Shown piece by piece: positions 43,306 through 51,381 of a DNA stretch of 64,000 nt; the stretch's first letter is position 1; every line of letters starts with the position of its first letter. The stretch lies in the NCBI RefSeq assembly GCF_014646075.1, contig NZ_BMMT01000003.1, forward strand, positions 62,001-126,000. Direction: 5' to 3'. Origin of the DNA: Saccharopolyspora thermophila (GTDB lineage: Bacteria > Actinomycetota > Actinomycetes > Mycobacteriales > Pseudonocardiaceae). Under the pieces are notes generated by a model that made no database searches, was not told the DNA's origin, and saw nothing but the letters and a program-made list of their open reading frames with translations. A program made the translations under genes and the position numbers.

Positions 43306-43641
43306 GTGAGTGAGGAAACGATCCGACTCGAACTCGACGACTCCGGCGTCTCCGTGGATCTCCCCCGGCCCACTGGCCCCCAGGACCAGGTTCAGGGCGT
43401 TCCCTACCGACCCGTCGAGTTCCGCGACGACGACCTTCCGGCCGCCCTGGAGCGGTCCGCCGAGTGGCTCCGTCAGGCCCAGGAGTGGCTCGGCGAACCC
43501 GTCGACGTGATCGCAGTCCATCTGGATTACGACGATCGCGAAGGCGCCCCGTACTACGACCTGAAGTTGCTCTGCAACGAGGAGGACCTGGCGGGGGCAC
43601 CGATCGCCCTGCGGCGCCTCCAGAGCGGCGCCGCCAGCTGA
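43306..43641 (+). CDS. Conserved small acidic protein of unknown function
   Basis: A 111-residue protein: IRLELDDSGVSVDLPRP, then the helix DLPAALERSAEWLRQAQEWL and a C-terminal beta region VDVIAVHLDYDDREGAPYYD. It has no signal peptide, membrane helix or recognised family. The GTG at 43306 is chosen because the upstream frame is unrelated and a -10-like TACCCT lies six bases before it. It ends at a hairpin terminator. Confidence 0.6.
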   Translation: MSEETIRLELDDSGVSVDLPRPTGPQDQVQGVPYRPVEFRDDDLPAALERSAEWLRQAQEWLGEPVDVIAVHLDYDDREGAPYYDLKLLCNEEDLAGAPIALRRLQSGAAS

Positions 43642-43651
43642 CCACACCACC

Positions 43652-43681
43652 GCGGCCCGTCCGTGGCCTCGGGCGGGCCGC
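43652..43681. terminator. Hairpin between convergent genes
   Basis: GCGGCCCG and CGGGCCGC pair around 14 bases in the 47-bp gap between a plus-strand and a minus-strand stop, so it may serve both. Confidence 0.65.
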
Positions 43682-43688
43682 GGCCCAC

Positions 43689-44072
43689 TCAGCCGTCCTT
43701 CGGCCTGGCCCAGCTCTCCAGCCGGTCGGCCACCTCGACGAGCTCGCGCTGCTCGCGCCCGACCTCCCGGACCAGCACCAGCGCCGCCTCGTCGTCGGCC
43801 TCCACCCACCAGCCGTTGACGTCGCACATCGCCACCGCGGCAACCCAGCCGAGCCGCCAGTTGCCCTCGGCCAGCGGCCGGGTGCGCACGACCGAGTCCA
43901 GCAGCGCGGCGGCCTTCAACCACAGCGTCTCGTACGCCGGGACGCCGAACACCTCGGCGCGGGGCCGGTACGCGGCGGCGTCGAGCAGGCCGCTGTCGCG
44001 CACCATCAGGTCACCGTCGGTCACCGCCGTGGCGAGCAGCAGCAGGTCGGACGTGTCGAGATATACGGTCAC
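43689..44072 (-). CDS. Doc/Fic-like toxin-family protein with degenerate active site
   Basis: A 127-residue protein whose layout follows death-on-curing toxins: VRDSGLLDAAAYRPRAEVFG, then YETLWLKAAALLDSVV, then the core segment RPLAEGNWRLGW and VAMCDVNGWW. In active Doc/Fic proteins the core starts with His (HxFx-D/E/N-x-N-K/G-R). Here Arg65 replaces His and Trp72 replaces Lys, while Glu69, Gly70, Asn71 and Arg73 remain. It therefore probably cannot transfer AMP or phosphate by the usual mechanism. It starts 14 bases after an RHH antitoxin gene. Confidence 0.68.
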   Translation of the reverse strand: MTVYLDTSDLLLLATAVTDGDLMVRDSGLLDAAAYRPRAEVFGVPAYETLWLKAAALLDSVVRTRPLAEGNWRLGWVAAVAMCDVNGWWVEADDEAALVLVREVGREQRELVEVADRLESWARPKDG

Positions 44073-44086
44073 CCGTCAATAGTCGA

Positions 44087-44293
44087 TCATGCGGAACCGA
44101 GCCGGTCCAGCAAGCCCCGGTACCGGGGCAGCACCCGTTGCATGACGTCGTGGAGCTGTTGCTCCTTCTGCTGGCGAGCCCAGCGTTCGGCCAGCGCGCT
44201 GCGCACGACCTCCTGCTTGGACCGCCCTTCGGCTGCCGCCAGCGCGGTGAGCCGCCGGTTCTCTTCCTCGGTGAGGCGCAGGGTCATGGCCAT
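44087..44293 (-). CDS. Ribbon-helix-helix antitoxin-like protein
   Basis: A 68-residue protein with the CopG/Arc-type pattern: an N-terminal beta strand MTLRLTEEENRRLTALAAAE, helix RSKQEVVRSALAERWARQQ and a charged C-terminal arm (HDVMQRVLPRYRGLLDRLG) that would clamp the toxin. Two ATGs, at 44293 and 44287, are possible. It lies immediately upstream of the Doc-like gene, and a palindrome overlaps its promoter, both typical of a self-repressing toxin-antitoxin operon. Confidence 0.72.
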   Translation of the reverse strand: MAMTLRLTEEENRRLTALAAAEGRSKQEVVRSALAERWARQQKEQQLHDVMQRVLPRYRGLLDRLGSA

Positions 44294-44301
44294 GCGGTTG
44301 A

Positions 44302-44320
44302 TGGTATCGCGCTGATACCA
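44302..44320. promoter_or_regulatory. Seven-base inverted repeat, candidate operator of the RHH/Doc operon or TetR gene
   Basis: TGGTATC and GATACCA are exact arms around GCGCT. It lies between the RHH start (44293, minus) and the TetR start (44347, plus), so either protein could bind it. Confidence 0.55.
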
Positions 44321-44346
44321 CTCGCTGAAGACGATACTTTCGGCCA

Positions 44347-44937
44347 ATGGCGAGACCTCGAGCGCACGACGAGGCCCTGCGCACCCGGTTGCTCGACCGA
44401 GCCGGGGAACTGCTGTCCGCGCACGGCCCCGAGGGCCTGAGCCTGCGCCGCCTGGCCGCTGACGTCGGCACCTCCACCACGGCGGTGTACTCCCTGTTCG
44501 GCGGCAAGCCCGGATTGGTTCGCGAGCTGTACGTGGAGGGTTTCCGACGGCTCGGCGAGCGGCTGGCGCGGGTGGCCCCCACCGACGATCCGATGCGCGA
44601 CCTGGCCGCGCTGGGCCACGCCTACCGGGACAGCGCCCTGGCCAACCGGCACTTCTACTCGATCATGTTCGGCAACGCGGTCCCTGACTTCACCCCCGAC
44701 GAGGAGGCCCGGGCGCGGTCGCTGCAGACCCTGCAGCCGCTGCGGGACGCCGTCGTCCGGGCCGTCGAAGCCGGCGAGCTGGTGGACACCGATCCGAACG
44801 AGATCGTGTTCGCGTGCTGGAGCCTGGTGCACGGCCTGGTGTCGCTGGAGCTCAGCGGCGCGGCCCCGGACGGCGACGAGCGCACCGCCCGCTACGAACG
44901 GGCGCTGCGCAACGGGATGGCGGGCTGGCGGCGCTGA
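44347..44937 (+). CDS. TetR-family transcriptional regulator
   Basis: A 196-residue repressor. The helix-turn-helix spans about residues 15-60 (ELLSAHGPEGLSLRRLAADV, TSTTAVYSLFGGKPGLV). The C-terminal ligand domain has the TetR_C pattern YRDSALANRHFYSIMFGN and FACWSLVHGLVSLELSG. It diverges from the RHH/Doc operon with 53 bp between starts. No obvious target gene lies downstream; autoregulation through the palindrome at 44302 is possible. Confidence 0.87.
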   Translation: MARPRAHDEALRTRLLDRAGELLSAHGPEGLSLRRLAADVGTSTTAVYSLFGGKPGLVRELYVEGFRRLGERLARVAPTDDPMRDLAALGHAYRDSALANRHFYSIMFGNAVPDFTPDEEARARSLQTLQPLRDAVVRAVEAGELVDTDPNEIVFACWSLVHGLVSLELSGAAPDGDERTARYERALRNGMAGWRR

Positions 44938-45034
44938 CCCCGCGCGCAACGGGGGATTCCCGGGGCAGCGCCGTCGCGGGTGGCCGGGGCCGCGAGCGGG
45001 GCATGTCCCGGTGAGCGCCCGTCACCCGGAAGGC

Positions 45035-45661
45035 TCAGTGCACCGCGCCGTACTCGCGGTCCCCCGCGTCGCCGAGGCCGGGGACGATGAACCCCGACTC
45101 GTTGAGCCGCTCGTCGATGCTCGCGGTCACCACCCGCACCGGCAGGCCGGACTCCTCCAGCCGCCGCACGCCCTCCGGCGCCGCCAGCGTGCAGATCGCC
45201 GTGACGTCGCTGGCCCCGCGGTCGGTGAGCAGGCTGATCGTGTAGACCATGGACCCGCCGGTGGCCAGCATCGGGTCCAGCACGAACACCGGCCGACCGG
45301 ACAGGTCGGCGGGCAGCGACTCCAGGTACGGCGTCGGCTGCAGGGTCTTTTCATCCCGAGCCAGGCCGACGAACCCCATCTGCGCCTCCGGAATCAACCG
45401 GTGCGCCTGGTCGGCCATGCCGAGCCCGGCCCGCAGCACCGGCACCAGCAGCGGCGGGTTGGCCAACCGGTAGCCGTTGGTGCGCGCGACCGGAGTGTGG
45501 ATCGGCTCCACCGTCACCTCGGCGTCGCGCGTTGCCTCGTAGATCAGCATCAGCGTGAGTTCCTGCAGCGCGGCGCGGAACTCGGCGCTGTTGGTGCGCG
45601 CATCGCGCATTGTGGACAGCCTCGACTTGACCAGCGGGTGATCCACGACCCGAACATCCAT
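45035..45661 (-). CDS. upp: Uracil phosphoribosyltransferase
   Basis: A 208-residue enzyme joining uracil to PRPP to give UMP. Typical segments are [52 protein letters not shown], the PRPP loop [13 protein letters not shown] and the C-terminal uracil-binding region [18 protein letters not shown] 45661 is preferred; a TACTGT -10-like box at 45670-45675 leaves only eight bases of leader. It serves pyrimidine salvage together with deoA and cdd further right. Confidence 0.96.
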   Translation of the reverse strand: MDVRVVDHPLVKSRLSTMRDARTNSAEFRAALQELTLMLIYEATRDAEVTVEPIHTPVARTNGYRLANPPLLVPVLRAGLGMADQAHRLIPEAQMGFVGLARDEKTLQPTPYLESLPADLSGRPVFVLDPMLATGGSMVYTISLLTDRGASDVTAICTLAAPEGVRRLEESGLPVRVVTASIDERLNESGFIVPGLGDAGDREYGAVH

Positions 45662-45803
45662 GGGCAACAACAGTAACGGCCCACCCGCACGATGACGTTG
45701 CGGCTGGTCACGAACGTGTTCCCGGTCGCAGGACGCGGCAGGGCGGGCGAGCCGACCGCGCCGGCACCTCGGTGCCCGGTCACCGCGAAGGACGCGCCCG
45801 GTC

Positions 45804-46511
45804 CTACCCGGACCGCTCGGACGCGTGCTCGGCGAGGCCGCGGACGATCAGGTCGAGACCGAACTCGAAGCGCTCGTCGGCGTCGCCGGACATCAGCGCG
45901 GGCAGCATCGCCACGATCGTCGGGAACCGCTCGGCGGGCAGTTGCGTGAGGTACTCCCCGACCTGCCGCATCCGGTCGCCGAGCTCCGCCTCGTCGAGCC
46001 CGAAGCCCGCGCTGCGCTCCAGGGCCGCAGCCGTGCCGTAGAGGGCGAGGATGTCGACGCCGAAGGCGACCGCGCGGTCCGGGAGTCCGGCCGAGCGCAG
46101 GATGGCGAGCATCGCCTCGGTGATGCCCAGCGCGTTCGGGCCGGTGGGTGCGGGGGTGCGTAGCACCACCTGGGCGATGCCGGGGTGCCTGGCGAGCACC
46201 TCCACCTGCCGGCGGATGACGGCCTTGATCTGGTCCTGCCACCGCCGCGGGTCGGGCCGGGGTACCTCGATCTCGCCAAACACCAGGTCGAGCATCAGCT
46301 CGTGCAGCTCGTCCTTGTTGCGGACGTGGGCGTAGAGCGAGGCGGCGCCGGTGCCGAGGCGCTGGGCGACCTTGCGCATGCTCACCGCGTCCAGTCCCTC
46401 CGCGTCGAGCAGGTCGAGCGCGGTGCGCACGATCAGCTCCAGGCTCAGCGGCTGTTTGGGCGCTCGGCTGCGCGCGGCTCGCTGCTGCCAGGGCGGGACG
46501 GGCACGGACAT
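45804..46511 (-). CDS. TetR-family regulator of the adjacent FAD monooxygenase
   Basis: A 235-residue regulator with helix-turn-helix residues about 25-70 ([40 protein letters not shown]) and a C-terminal TetR domain of the type found with drug or xenobiotic sensors ([32 protein letters not shown]). The ATG at 46511 begins the conserved protein. It is transcribed divergently from the monooxygenase across 112 bp holding a phased palindrome array, so it very probably represses both genes. Confidence 0.88.
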   Translation of the reverse strand: MSVPVPPWQQRAARSRAPKQPLSLELIVRTALDLLDAEGLDAVSMRKVAQRLGTGAASLYAHVRNKDELHELMLDLVFGEIEVPRPDPRRWQDQIKAVIRRQVEVLARHPGIAQVVLRTPAPTGPNALGITEAMLAILRSAGLPDRAVAFGVDILALYGTAAALERSAGFGLDEAELGDRMRQVGEYLTQLPAERFPTIVAMLPALMSGDADERFEFGLDLIVRGLAEHASERSG

Positions 46512-46540
46512 CGCTGGGACCTCCTCGACGACTTCCTGCC

Positions 46541-46612
46541 GAACACCGTACTTGACGCGAACACCGTTCGATTGTAGAACAGTGTTCGTTCGTCGAACGG
46601 CGTTCGCGAGAG
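46541..46612. promoter_or_regulatory. Four operator units (GAAC-N3-GTTC type) repeated exactly every 18 bp
   Basis: Units begin at 46541, 46559, 46577 and 46595. Three contain perfect GAAC...GTTC palindromes of 11 bases (GAACACCGTTC, GAACAGTGTTC, GAACGGCGTTC); the first has GTAC instead of GTTC. The array fills the TetR/monooxygenase divergent promoter region. Confidence 0.8.
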
Positions 46613-46623
46613 AGGGATTCATC

Positions 46624-48183
46624 ATGTCGGAGCGCGTTCCCGTCCTGATCGTCGGAGCCGGGTTGTCCGGCCTGTCGACCGCCGTCTTCCTGGGCCTGCA
46701 CGGCACGCGGTCGCTGGTCGTCGAGCGGCACGCGAGCACGTCGTCCCACCCCAAGGCACGCGGCCAGCAGCAGCACACGATGGAGGCGCTGCGGCTGGCC
46801 GGTCTGGAGGCCGAGTTCACCGCCGCCTCGCCGAAGAGCCGGGGATTCCTGTTGCGCATCGCGGAAAGCGCGAGCGGGCCGGTGTTCCGCGAGATCCTGC
46901 ACGACACGTTCCTGCCGATGGGCCACCTCACCCCGGCGAGCGCGGCCGACGCCAGCCAGGCCAACGCCGAACGCATCCTGCTCGCCCGCGCCCGCGAACT
47001 CGGGGCCGAGGTCCGCTTCGGCACGACGCTGGAGTCCTTCGAGCAGGACGACGCTGGCGTGCGGGCGGTGCTCGCCGACGCCGGAGGCAACCGCATCGTG
47101 CAGGCGGACTACCTGGTCGCCGCCGACGGCCACCGCAGCCCGATCCGCGAGCAGCTCGGCATCGGCACGCACGGCCGCGGCACCCTCGGCCACTCGATCC
47201 ACTGGCTGGTGCGCGCCGACCTGTCCCACGTGGTCGGCGACCGGCAGGTCATGTACTACCTGCAGAACCCGCGCCTGTCCGGCGGGACCGGCGTGCTGGC
47301 CAGCACCGACCGCGCGGACGAGTTCGTGGTCGGCGTCGGCTTTGACCCGCGGCGGGAGGGTCTGGCCGACTTCACCGAGCAGCGCCGCCTCGAGCAGATC
47401 CGGCTGGCCACCGGAGTCCCGGACCTGCAGGTGGAGATCCTGCAGGCAAACACCACGGAGATCGGTATGCGGGTGGCGGACCGGTTCAGCGACGGCCGGG
47501 TGTACCTGGTCGGCGACGCCGCGCACACCATGCCGCCGCAGGGCGGGATGGGCGGCAACACCGCGGTGATGGACGGCTTCTACCTCGCGTGGAAGCTCGA
47601 CGCGGTGCTCCGCGGCGAAGCCGGTCCGGGCCTGCTGGACAGCCACGACGCGGAGCGGCGACCGGTGGGCGAGCTGATCGCGGAGAACCAGTACCGCAAC
47701 GCGCTCGTGCGCAACCTCCCCGACCGCGCGGTCGAGGGCGACGCGCCGATCGAGGATCCGGCCCTGCTGATGTTCGGCTACCGGCACAACGGCGCGGTGG
47801 TCCGCGAGCCCGGTGATGCGGGGGAACTGCTGGAGGACCCGACCCGGCCGACGGGCCGACCGGGGTCCCGCGCCCCGCACGTCGTCCTGACCACCCCGAC
47901 CGGTGAAGTGTCCACAATCGACCTCTTCGGTCGCGGTTTCGTCCTGCTGACCGGCTCCGCCCAATGGGCGCGCACCGCGGAGCGGGTGGCCACCGAGCTC
48001 GGCGTCCGCCTCCGCCCGCAGCTGATCGGCGGCGAGACCACCGGCGACTGGACAGGCCCGTACGGGGTGCGTGAGGACGGCGCGGTGCTGGTGCGTCCGG
48101 ACCGCTTCATCGCCTGGCGCAGCCCGGGCCCGGGAACCGCGGCGGACCTCGAGAAGGCCCTGCGCACCGTCCTCGATCGCTGA
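46624..48183 (+). CDS. FAD-dependent aromatic monooxygenase
   Basis: A 519-residue flavoprotein of the PheA/TcmG/MhpA group. It has the FAD motif VLIVGAGLSGLSTAVFLG at residues 6-23, the DG motif YLVAADGHRSPIREQLGI, the GD motif RVYLVGDAAHTMPPQGGMGG, and a C-terminal thioredoxin-like domain of about 100 residues. Such enzymes hydroxylate phenolic or polyketide-like substrates with NAD(P)H and O2; some inactivate antibiotics such as rifamycins. The ATG at 46624 lies 12 bases after the operator array. The substrate is unknown, but TetR control suggests induction by a xenobiotic or antibiotic. Confidence 0.88.
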   Translation: MSERVPVLIVGAGLSGLSTAVFLGLHGTRSLVVERHASTSSHPKARGQQQHTMEALRLAGLEAEFTAASPKSRGFLLRIAESASGPVFREILHDTFLPMGHLTPASAADASQANAERILLARARELGAEVRFGTTLESFEQDDAGVRAVLADAGGNRIVQADYLVAADGHRSPIREQLGIGTHGRGTLGHSIHWLVRADLSHVVGDRQVMYYLQNPRLSGGTGVLASTDRADEFVVGVGFDPRREGLADFTEQRRLEQIRLATGVPDLQVEILQANTTEIGMRVADRFSDGRVYLVGDAAHTMPPQGGMGGNTAVMDGFYLAWKLDAVLRGEAGPGLLDSHDAERRPVGELIAENQYRNALVRNLPDRAVEGDAPIEDPALLMFGYRHNGAVVREPGDAGELLEDPTRPTGRPGSRAPHVVLTTPTGEVSTIDLFGRGFVLLTGSAQWARTAERVATELGVRLRPQLIGGETTGDWTGPYGVREDGAVLVRPDRFIAWRSPGPGTAADLEKALRTVLDR

Positions 48184-48188
48184 GATCG

Positions 48189-48273
48189 GTCAAGGGCACC
48201 TTCTGCCTGAACTGGTCCCCGGTGGTTGGACTGTGGAATTCAGTGCCTGTTCAGGCTGCAAGGTGCCCTTGAC
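48189..48273. terminator. Long interrupted inverted repeat between convergent genes
   Basis: GTCAAGGGCACCTT at 48189 pairs perfectly with AAGGTGCCCTTGAC ending at 48273. After a short mismatch, GCCTGAAC pairs with GTTCAGGC. The loop is 36 bases. It fits a bidirectional terminator, though it is longer than needed. Confidence 0.65.
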
Positions 48274-48290
48274 TCGTCACTTGACCGCGG

Positions 48291-49421
48291 TCACGGGTGC
48301 AGGACGACCTTGGTGTAGCCCTCCACGCGCTGGTCGAACTTGCGGTACGCCTCCGGTGCCTCGGTCAGCGACAGCTCGTGGGAGACCACGAAGCTCGGCT
48401 TGGCCCGGCCCGCGATGATCAGGTCGCGCAGCTGCCGGTTGTAGCGCTTGACGTTGCACTGGCCGGTGCCCATGACCTGGCCCTTCTCGAACATCTTGCC
48501 GATGGCCACGCGCAGCATGCCCTGCTTGGCGTGCTCGTCGACACCACCGGGGTCCGAGGGCACGTACAGCCCGGGCACGCCGATGCGGCCGGTCGGGCGC
48601 ACGGTCTGGATCACCGAGTTCAGCACGATGGCCGGCTCCTCCTTCGAGGCGTCGCCGACCTGCGCCTGGTAGCCGACCGCGTCGACGCCCTTGTCGGTGC
48701 CCTCGCCGTCGGTCTGCTCCTTGATCATCTCCACCGGGTCGCCCTGGGAGAAGTCGATCGGGATGGCCCCGATCTCCTCTGCCTTGGCCAGCCGCTCCGG
48801 CACGCGGTCGACCGAGAACACCCGGGCCGCGCCGCGCAGCAGCGCCGAATACGCGGCCATCAGGCCGACCGGCCCCGCGCCGTAGACGACGACCGTCTCG
48901 CCAGGCGAGACCTGGGCGAGCTCGCAACCGTGGTAGCCGGTCGGGAAGATGTCGGCCAGCAGCACGAAGTCCGCCTCGTGGCCCTCCTTGGGCAGCTTCA
49001 GGCAGTTGAAGTCGGCGTAGGGCACCCGCAGGTACTCGGCCTGGCCGCCGGTGTAGGGCCCCATCGCGACGTAGCCGTAGGCGCCGCCGGCGAAGCCGGG
49101 GTTGACGGTCAGGCAGAAGCCGGTGTTGCCGGCCAGGCAGTTCTTGCAGAACCCGCACGCGACGTTGAACGGCATGACCACCCGGTCGCCGCGTTGGAGG
49201 CTGGTGACGCCCTCACCGACCTCCTCGATGATCCCCATGTTCTCGTGGCCGAACACGATGCCCGGCTCGGCGGCCGTCCGGCCTTCGTACATGTGCAGGT
49301 CGGACCCGCAGATCGCGGTGGAGGTGATGCGCACGAGCACGTCGTTGGGGTGCTGGATGCTGGGTCGCTCCACTTCACCGATCTCGACGGAGAACGGCTC
49401 TCGGTACACGACTGCCTTCAT
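48291..49421 (-). CDS. Glutathione-independent formaldehyde dehydrogenase-like zinc dehydrogenase
   Basis: A 376-residue medium-chain dehydrogenase. Catalytic zinc ligands are in AICGSDLHMYEGRT and FGHENMGIIEEVGEG, the structural zinc cluster is CGFCKNCLAGNTGFC, and the NAD motif is VVVYGAGPVGLMAAYSAL. The insertion YVAMGPYTGGQAEYLRVP and the C-terminal HAKQGMLRVAIGKMF are typical of the FdhA group, which oxidises formaldehyde with tightly bound NAD. The ATG follows GGAGGTGGTCACCC. It seems monocistronic. Related aldehyde dismutases cannot be excluded. Confidence 0.87.
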   Translation of the reverse strand: MKAVVYREPFSVEIGEVERPSIQHPNDVLVRITSTAICGSDLHMYEGRTAAEPGIVFGHENMGIIEEVGEGVTSLQRGDRVVMPFNVACGFCKNCLAGNTGFCLTVNPGFAGGAYGYVAMGPYTGGQAEYLRVPYADFNCLKLPKEGHEADFVLLADIFPTGYHGCELAQVSPGETVVVYGAGPVGLMAAYSALLRGAARVFSVDRVPERLAKAEEIGAIPIDFSQGDPVEMIKEQTDGEGTDKGVDAVGYQAQVGDASKEEPAIVLNSVIQTVRPTGRIGVPGLYVPSDPGGVDEHAKQGMLRVAIGKMFEKGQVMGTGQCNVKRYNRQLRDLIIAGRAKPSFVVSHELSLTEAPEAYRKFDQRVEGYTKVVLHP

Positions 49422-49577
49422 GGGTGACCACCTCCGGAGTGGAAGACGCACAAAATCTGGGTCAATGCCCAGCCACGGGCTACCCCGGCCGAACGCCCAC
49501 GAGACCCGGACGGGGGTCACCCGAACGAGGGCGCTTCGGGGAGTGAGAACGTGTGCGGGGCGCGCGCCGTTCGCGGG

Positions 49578-50210
49578 TCAGGGCTTGCGCCAGCGGAGGC
49601 GGTAGCGCCAGAAGAGGCAGCGGCGGAGGTCAGAGCCCGGCAGGGTCGCCGCCGTTGCCGCCCGGAGTTCGCGGAGGGTGGTGGTCGGGGTCTGGACGGG
49701 CATGCGGTCAGCGTGGGGTTTGCCCGCGCGCCCGCGAACCGCCAGGTATGCGCCCATCGCCGCGTTCGCGGGCAGGGCCAGTGCCTCCGTCGCGAAGTCC
49801 GCTGGCGTTTCCGACCGGTAGAGGCCGACGACGGCGAGAACGCCGCCGGGCCGCACCAGCTCGGCGAACCGCTCCAGAGCCGGGCGCAACGGCATGTGGT
49901 GCAGGCTGGCCACGGCGGTGACCGCGTCGTACCCCGCGGGATGCAGGTCGAGGCCCGGATCGAGCACGTCCCCGATCAGCCACCGCACGTTGTCCGCACC
50001 CGGCAGCGACGCGCGAGCGTGGTCGATCATGTCCGCCGAGAGATCCACGGCATCGACCGCGTCCACGCGCCCGGCGATTCTCCCGACCAGCTGCCCGGCC
50101 CCGCACCCTACGTCGAGCACTCTTCCGCCGCGCTCCGGCAGTTGCCGCAACAACCAACCGTGGTAGTGCGCGTTGTGGTCCCAGAGCAGCGCCCGCGGCA
50201 ACCGGATCAC
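49578..50210 (-). CDS. Class I SAM-dependent methyltransferase
   Basis: A 210-residue protein with motif I VLDVGCGAGQLVGRIAG (about residues 30-46), motif post-I AVDLSADMIDHARASLPG, motif II YDAVTAVASLHHMPL and motif III LVRPGGVLAVVGLYR. This is the general UbiE/Methyltransf_11 type; the acceptor substrate is unknown. The GTG at 50210 opens the conserved IRLPRALLWDHNAHYHGWLL. Its C-terminus is basic (RCLFWRYRLRWRKP). It has no visible operon partner. Confidence 0.85.
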   Translation of the reverse strand: MIRLPRALLWDHNAHYHGWLLRQLPERGGRVLDVGCGAGQLVGRIAGRVDAVDAVDLSADMIDHARASLPGADNVRWLIGDVLDPGLDLHPAGYDAVTAVASLHHMPLRPALERFAELVRPGGVLAVVGLYRSETPADFATEALALPANAAMGAYLAVRGRAGKPHADRMPVQTPTTTLRELRAATAATLPGSDLRRCLFWRYRLRWRKP

Positions 50211-50414
50211 GGCGCGAGAATACCGACCACCCCGGAGACGCCGGGTCGGCACGGCCGGGGCGCGCCGACCCACCACCGGGCGACGAGCCGCGGCCGCCCC
50301 GGTCGGACGTTCCCAGATCTGCCGAAATGTGGGAAGTTCGGCCCACGGCGTGGGGGGTTCACGGGCGTGGTGGGGTGCTTGGTTGAATCTTGGCGGTTCG
50401 GTGATGCGGGCGCT

Positions 50415-50420
50415 TAGACT
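50415..50420 (+). promoter_or_regulatory. -10 box (TAGACT) of the deoC operon
   Basis: It ends seven bases before the deoC ATG at 50428. A TTGGCG about 19 bases further upstream could be the -35 element. Confidence 0.5.
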
Positions 50421-50427
50421 TCGGGGC

Positions 50428-51381
50428 ATGGCACCGTCGCCGACACCGCCCGAGCTCGCCGACGCCGTCCGGGACGACCGGTCGCTGCGCCGGTTCCTGC
50501 ACGGCCTGCCGGGCGTCGACCAGGTGGGGCTCGAACAGCGGGCCGCCGGGCTGGCCACCCGCAGCATCAAGAAGACCGCGAAGCGGTGGGCGATCGACAC
50601 CGCGATCCGGATGGTCGACCTGACCACGCTGGAAGGCGCCGACACCGAGGGCAAGGTCCGCACGCTGTGCGCCAAGGCGCGCCACCCCGATCCGGAACAC
50701 CCGGACACGCCGCAGGTCGCCGCGGTGTGCGTGTACTCCGACCTGGTTGAGACCGCCGTCCAGGCCCTGGACGGCACCGACATCCGGGTCGCCTCCGTCG
50801 CGACCGCGTTCCCGTCCGGACGCTCCGCGCTGGCCGTCAAGCTCGCCGACGTGGAGTTCGCGGTGGCCGCCGGGGCCCACGAGATCGACATGGTCATCGA
50901 CCGCGGCGCGTTCCTTGCCGGCCGCTACGGCCAGGTGTTCGACGAGATCCAGGCGGTCAGGGCGGCCTGCGGCGACGCGCACCTCAAGGTCATCCTGGAG
51001 ACCGGCGAGCTGGCCACCTACGACAACGTGCGCCGCGCCTGCTGGTTGGCGCTGCTGGCCGGTGGCGACTTCATCAAGACCTCCACCGGCAAGGTGTCGC
51101 CCGCCGCGACGCTGCCGGTGACGCACCTGATGCTGCAGGCGGTACGGGACTGGCGGGACGCGACCGGGCAGCTGCGCGGGGTCAAACCCGCGGGCGGCAT
51201 CCGCACCACCAAGGACGCGATCCGCTACCTGGTGGTGGTGCACGAGGTCGCCGGGCCCGAGTGGCTGACCCCGGAACTGTTCCGGTTCGGCGCCTCCAGC
51301 CTGCTCAACGACCTGCTCATGCAACGGCGGACCCAGCTCGACGGCCACTACAGCGGCCCCGACTACGTGGCGGTGGACTGA
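50428..51381 (+). CDS. deoC: Deoxyribose-phosphate aldolase
   Basis: A 317-residue class I aldolase that cleaves 2-deoxyribose-5-phosphate into glyceraldehyde-3-phosphate and acetaldehyde. The Schiff-base lysine is Lys217 in DFIKTSTGKVSP; the second active-site lysine is Lys253 in GVKPAGGIRT. EIDMVIDRGAFLAG and VILETGELATYD are also family blocks. About 45 extra N-terminal residues distinguish this longer actinobacterial form. The aldehyde dehydrogenase gene overlaps its stop by one base, which suggests disposal of the acetaldehyde. Confidence 0.95.
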   Translation: MAPSPTPPELADAVRDDRSLRRFLHGLPGVDQVGLEQRAAGLATRSIKKTAKRWAIDTAIRMVDLTTLEGADTEGKVRTLCAKARHPDPEHPDTPQVAAVCVYSDLVETAVQALDGTDIRVASVATAFPSGRSALAVKLADVEFAVAAGAHEIDMVIDRGAFLAGRYGQVFDEIQAVRAACGDAHLKVILETGELATYDNVRRACWLALLAGGDFIKTSTGKVSPAATLPVTHLMLQAVRDWRDATGQLRGVKPAGGIRTTKDAIRYLVVVHEVAGPEWLTPELFRFGASSLLNDLLMQRRTQLDGHYSGPDYVAVD

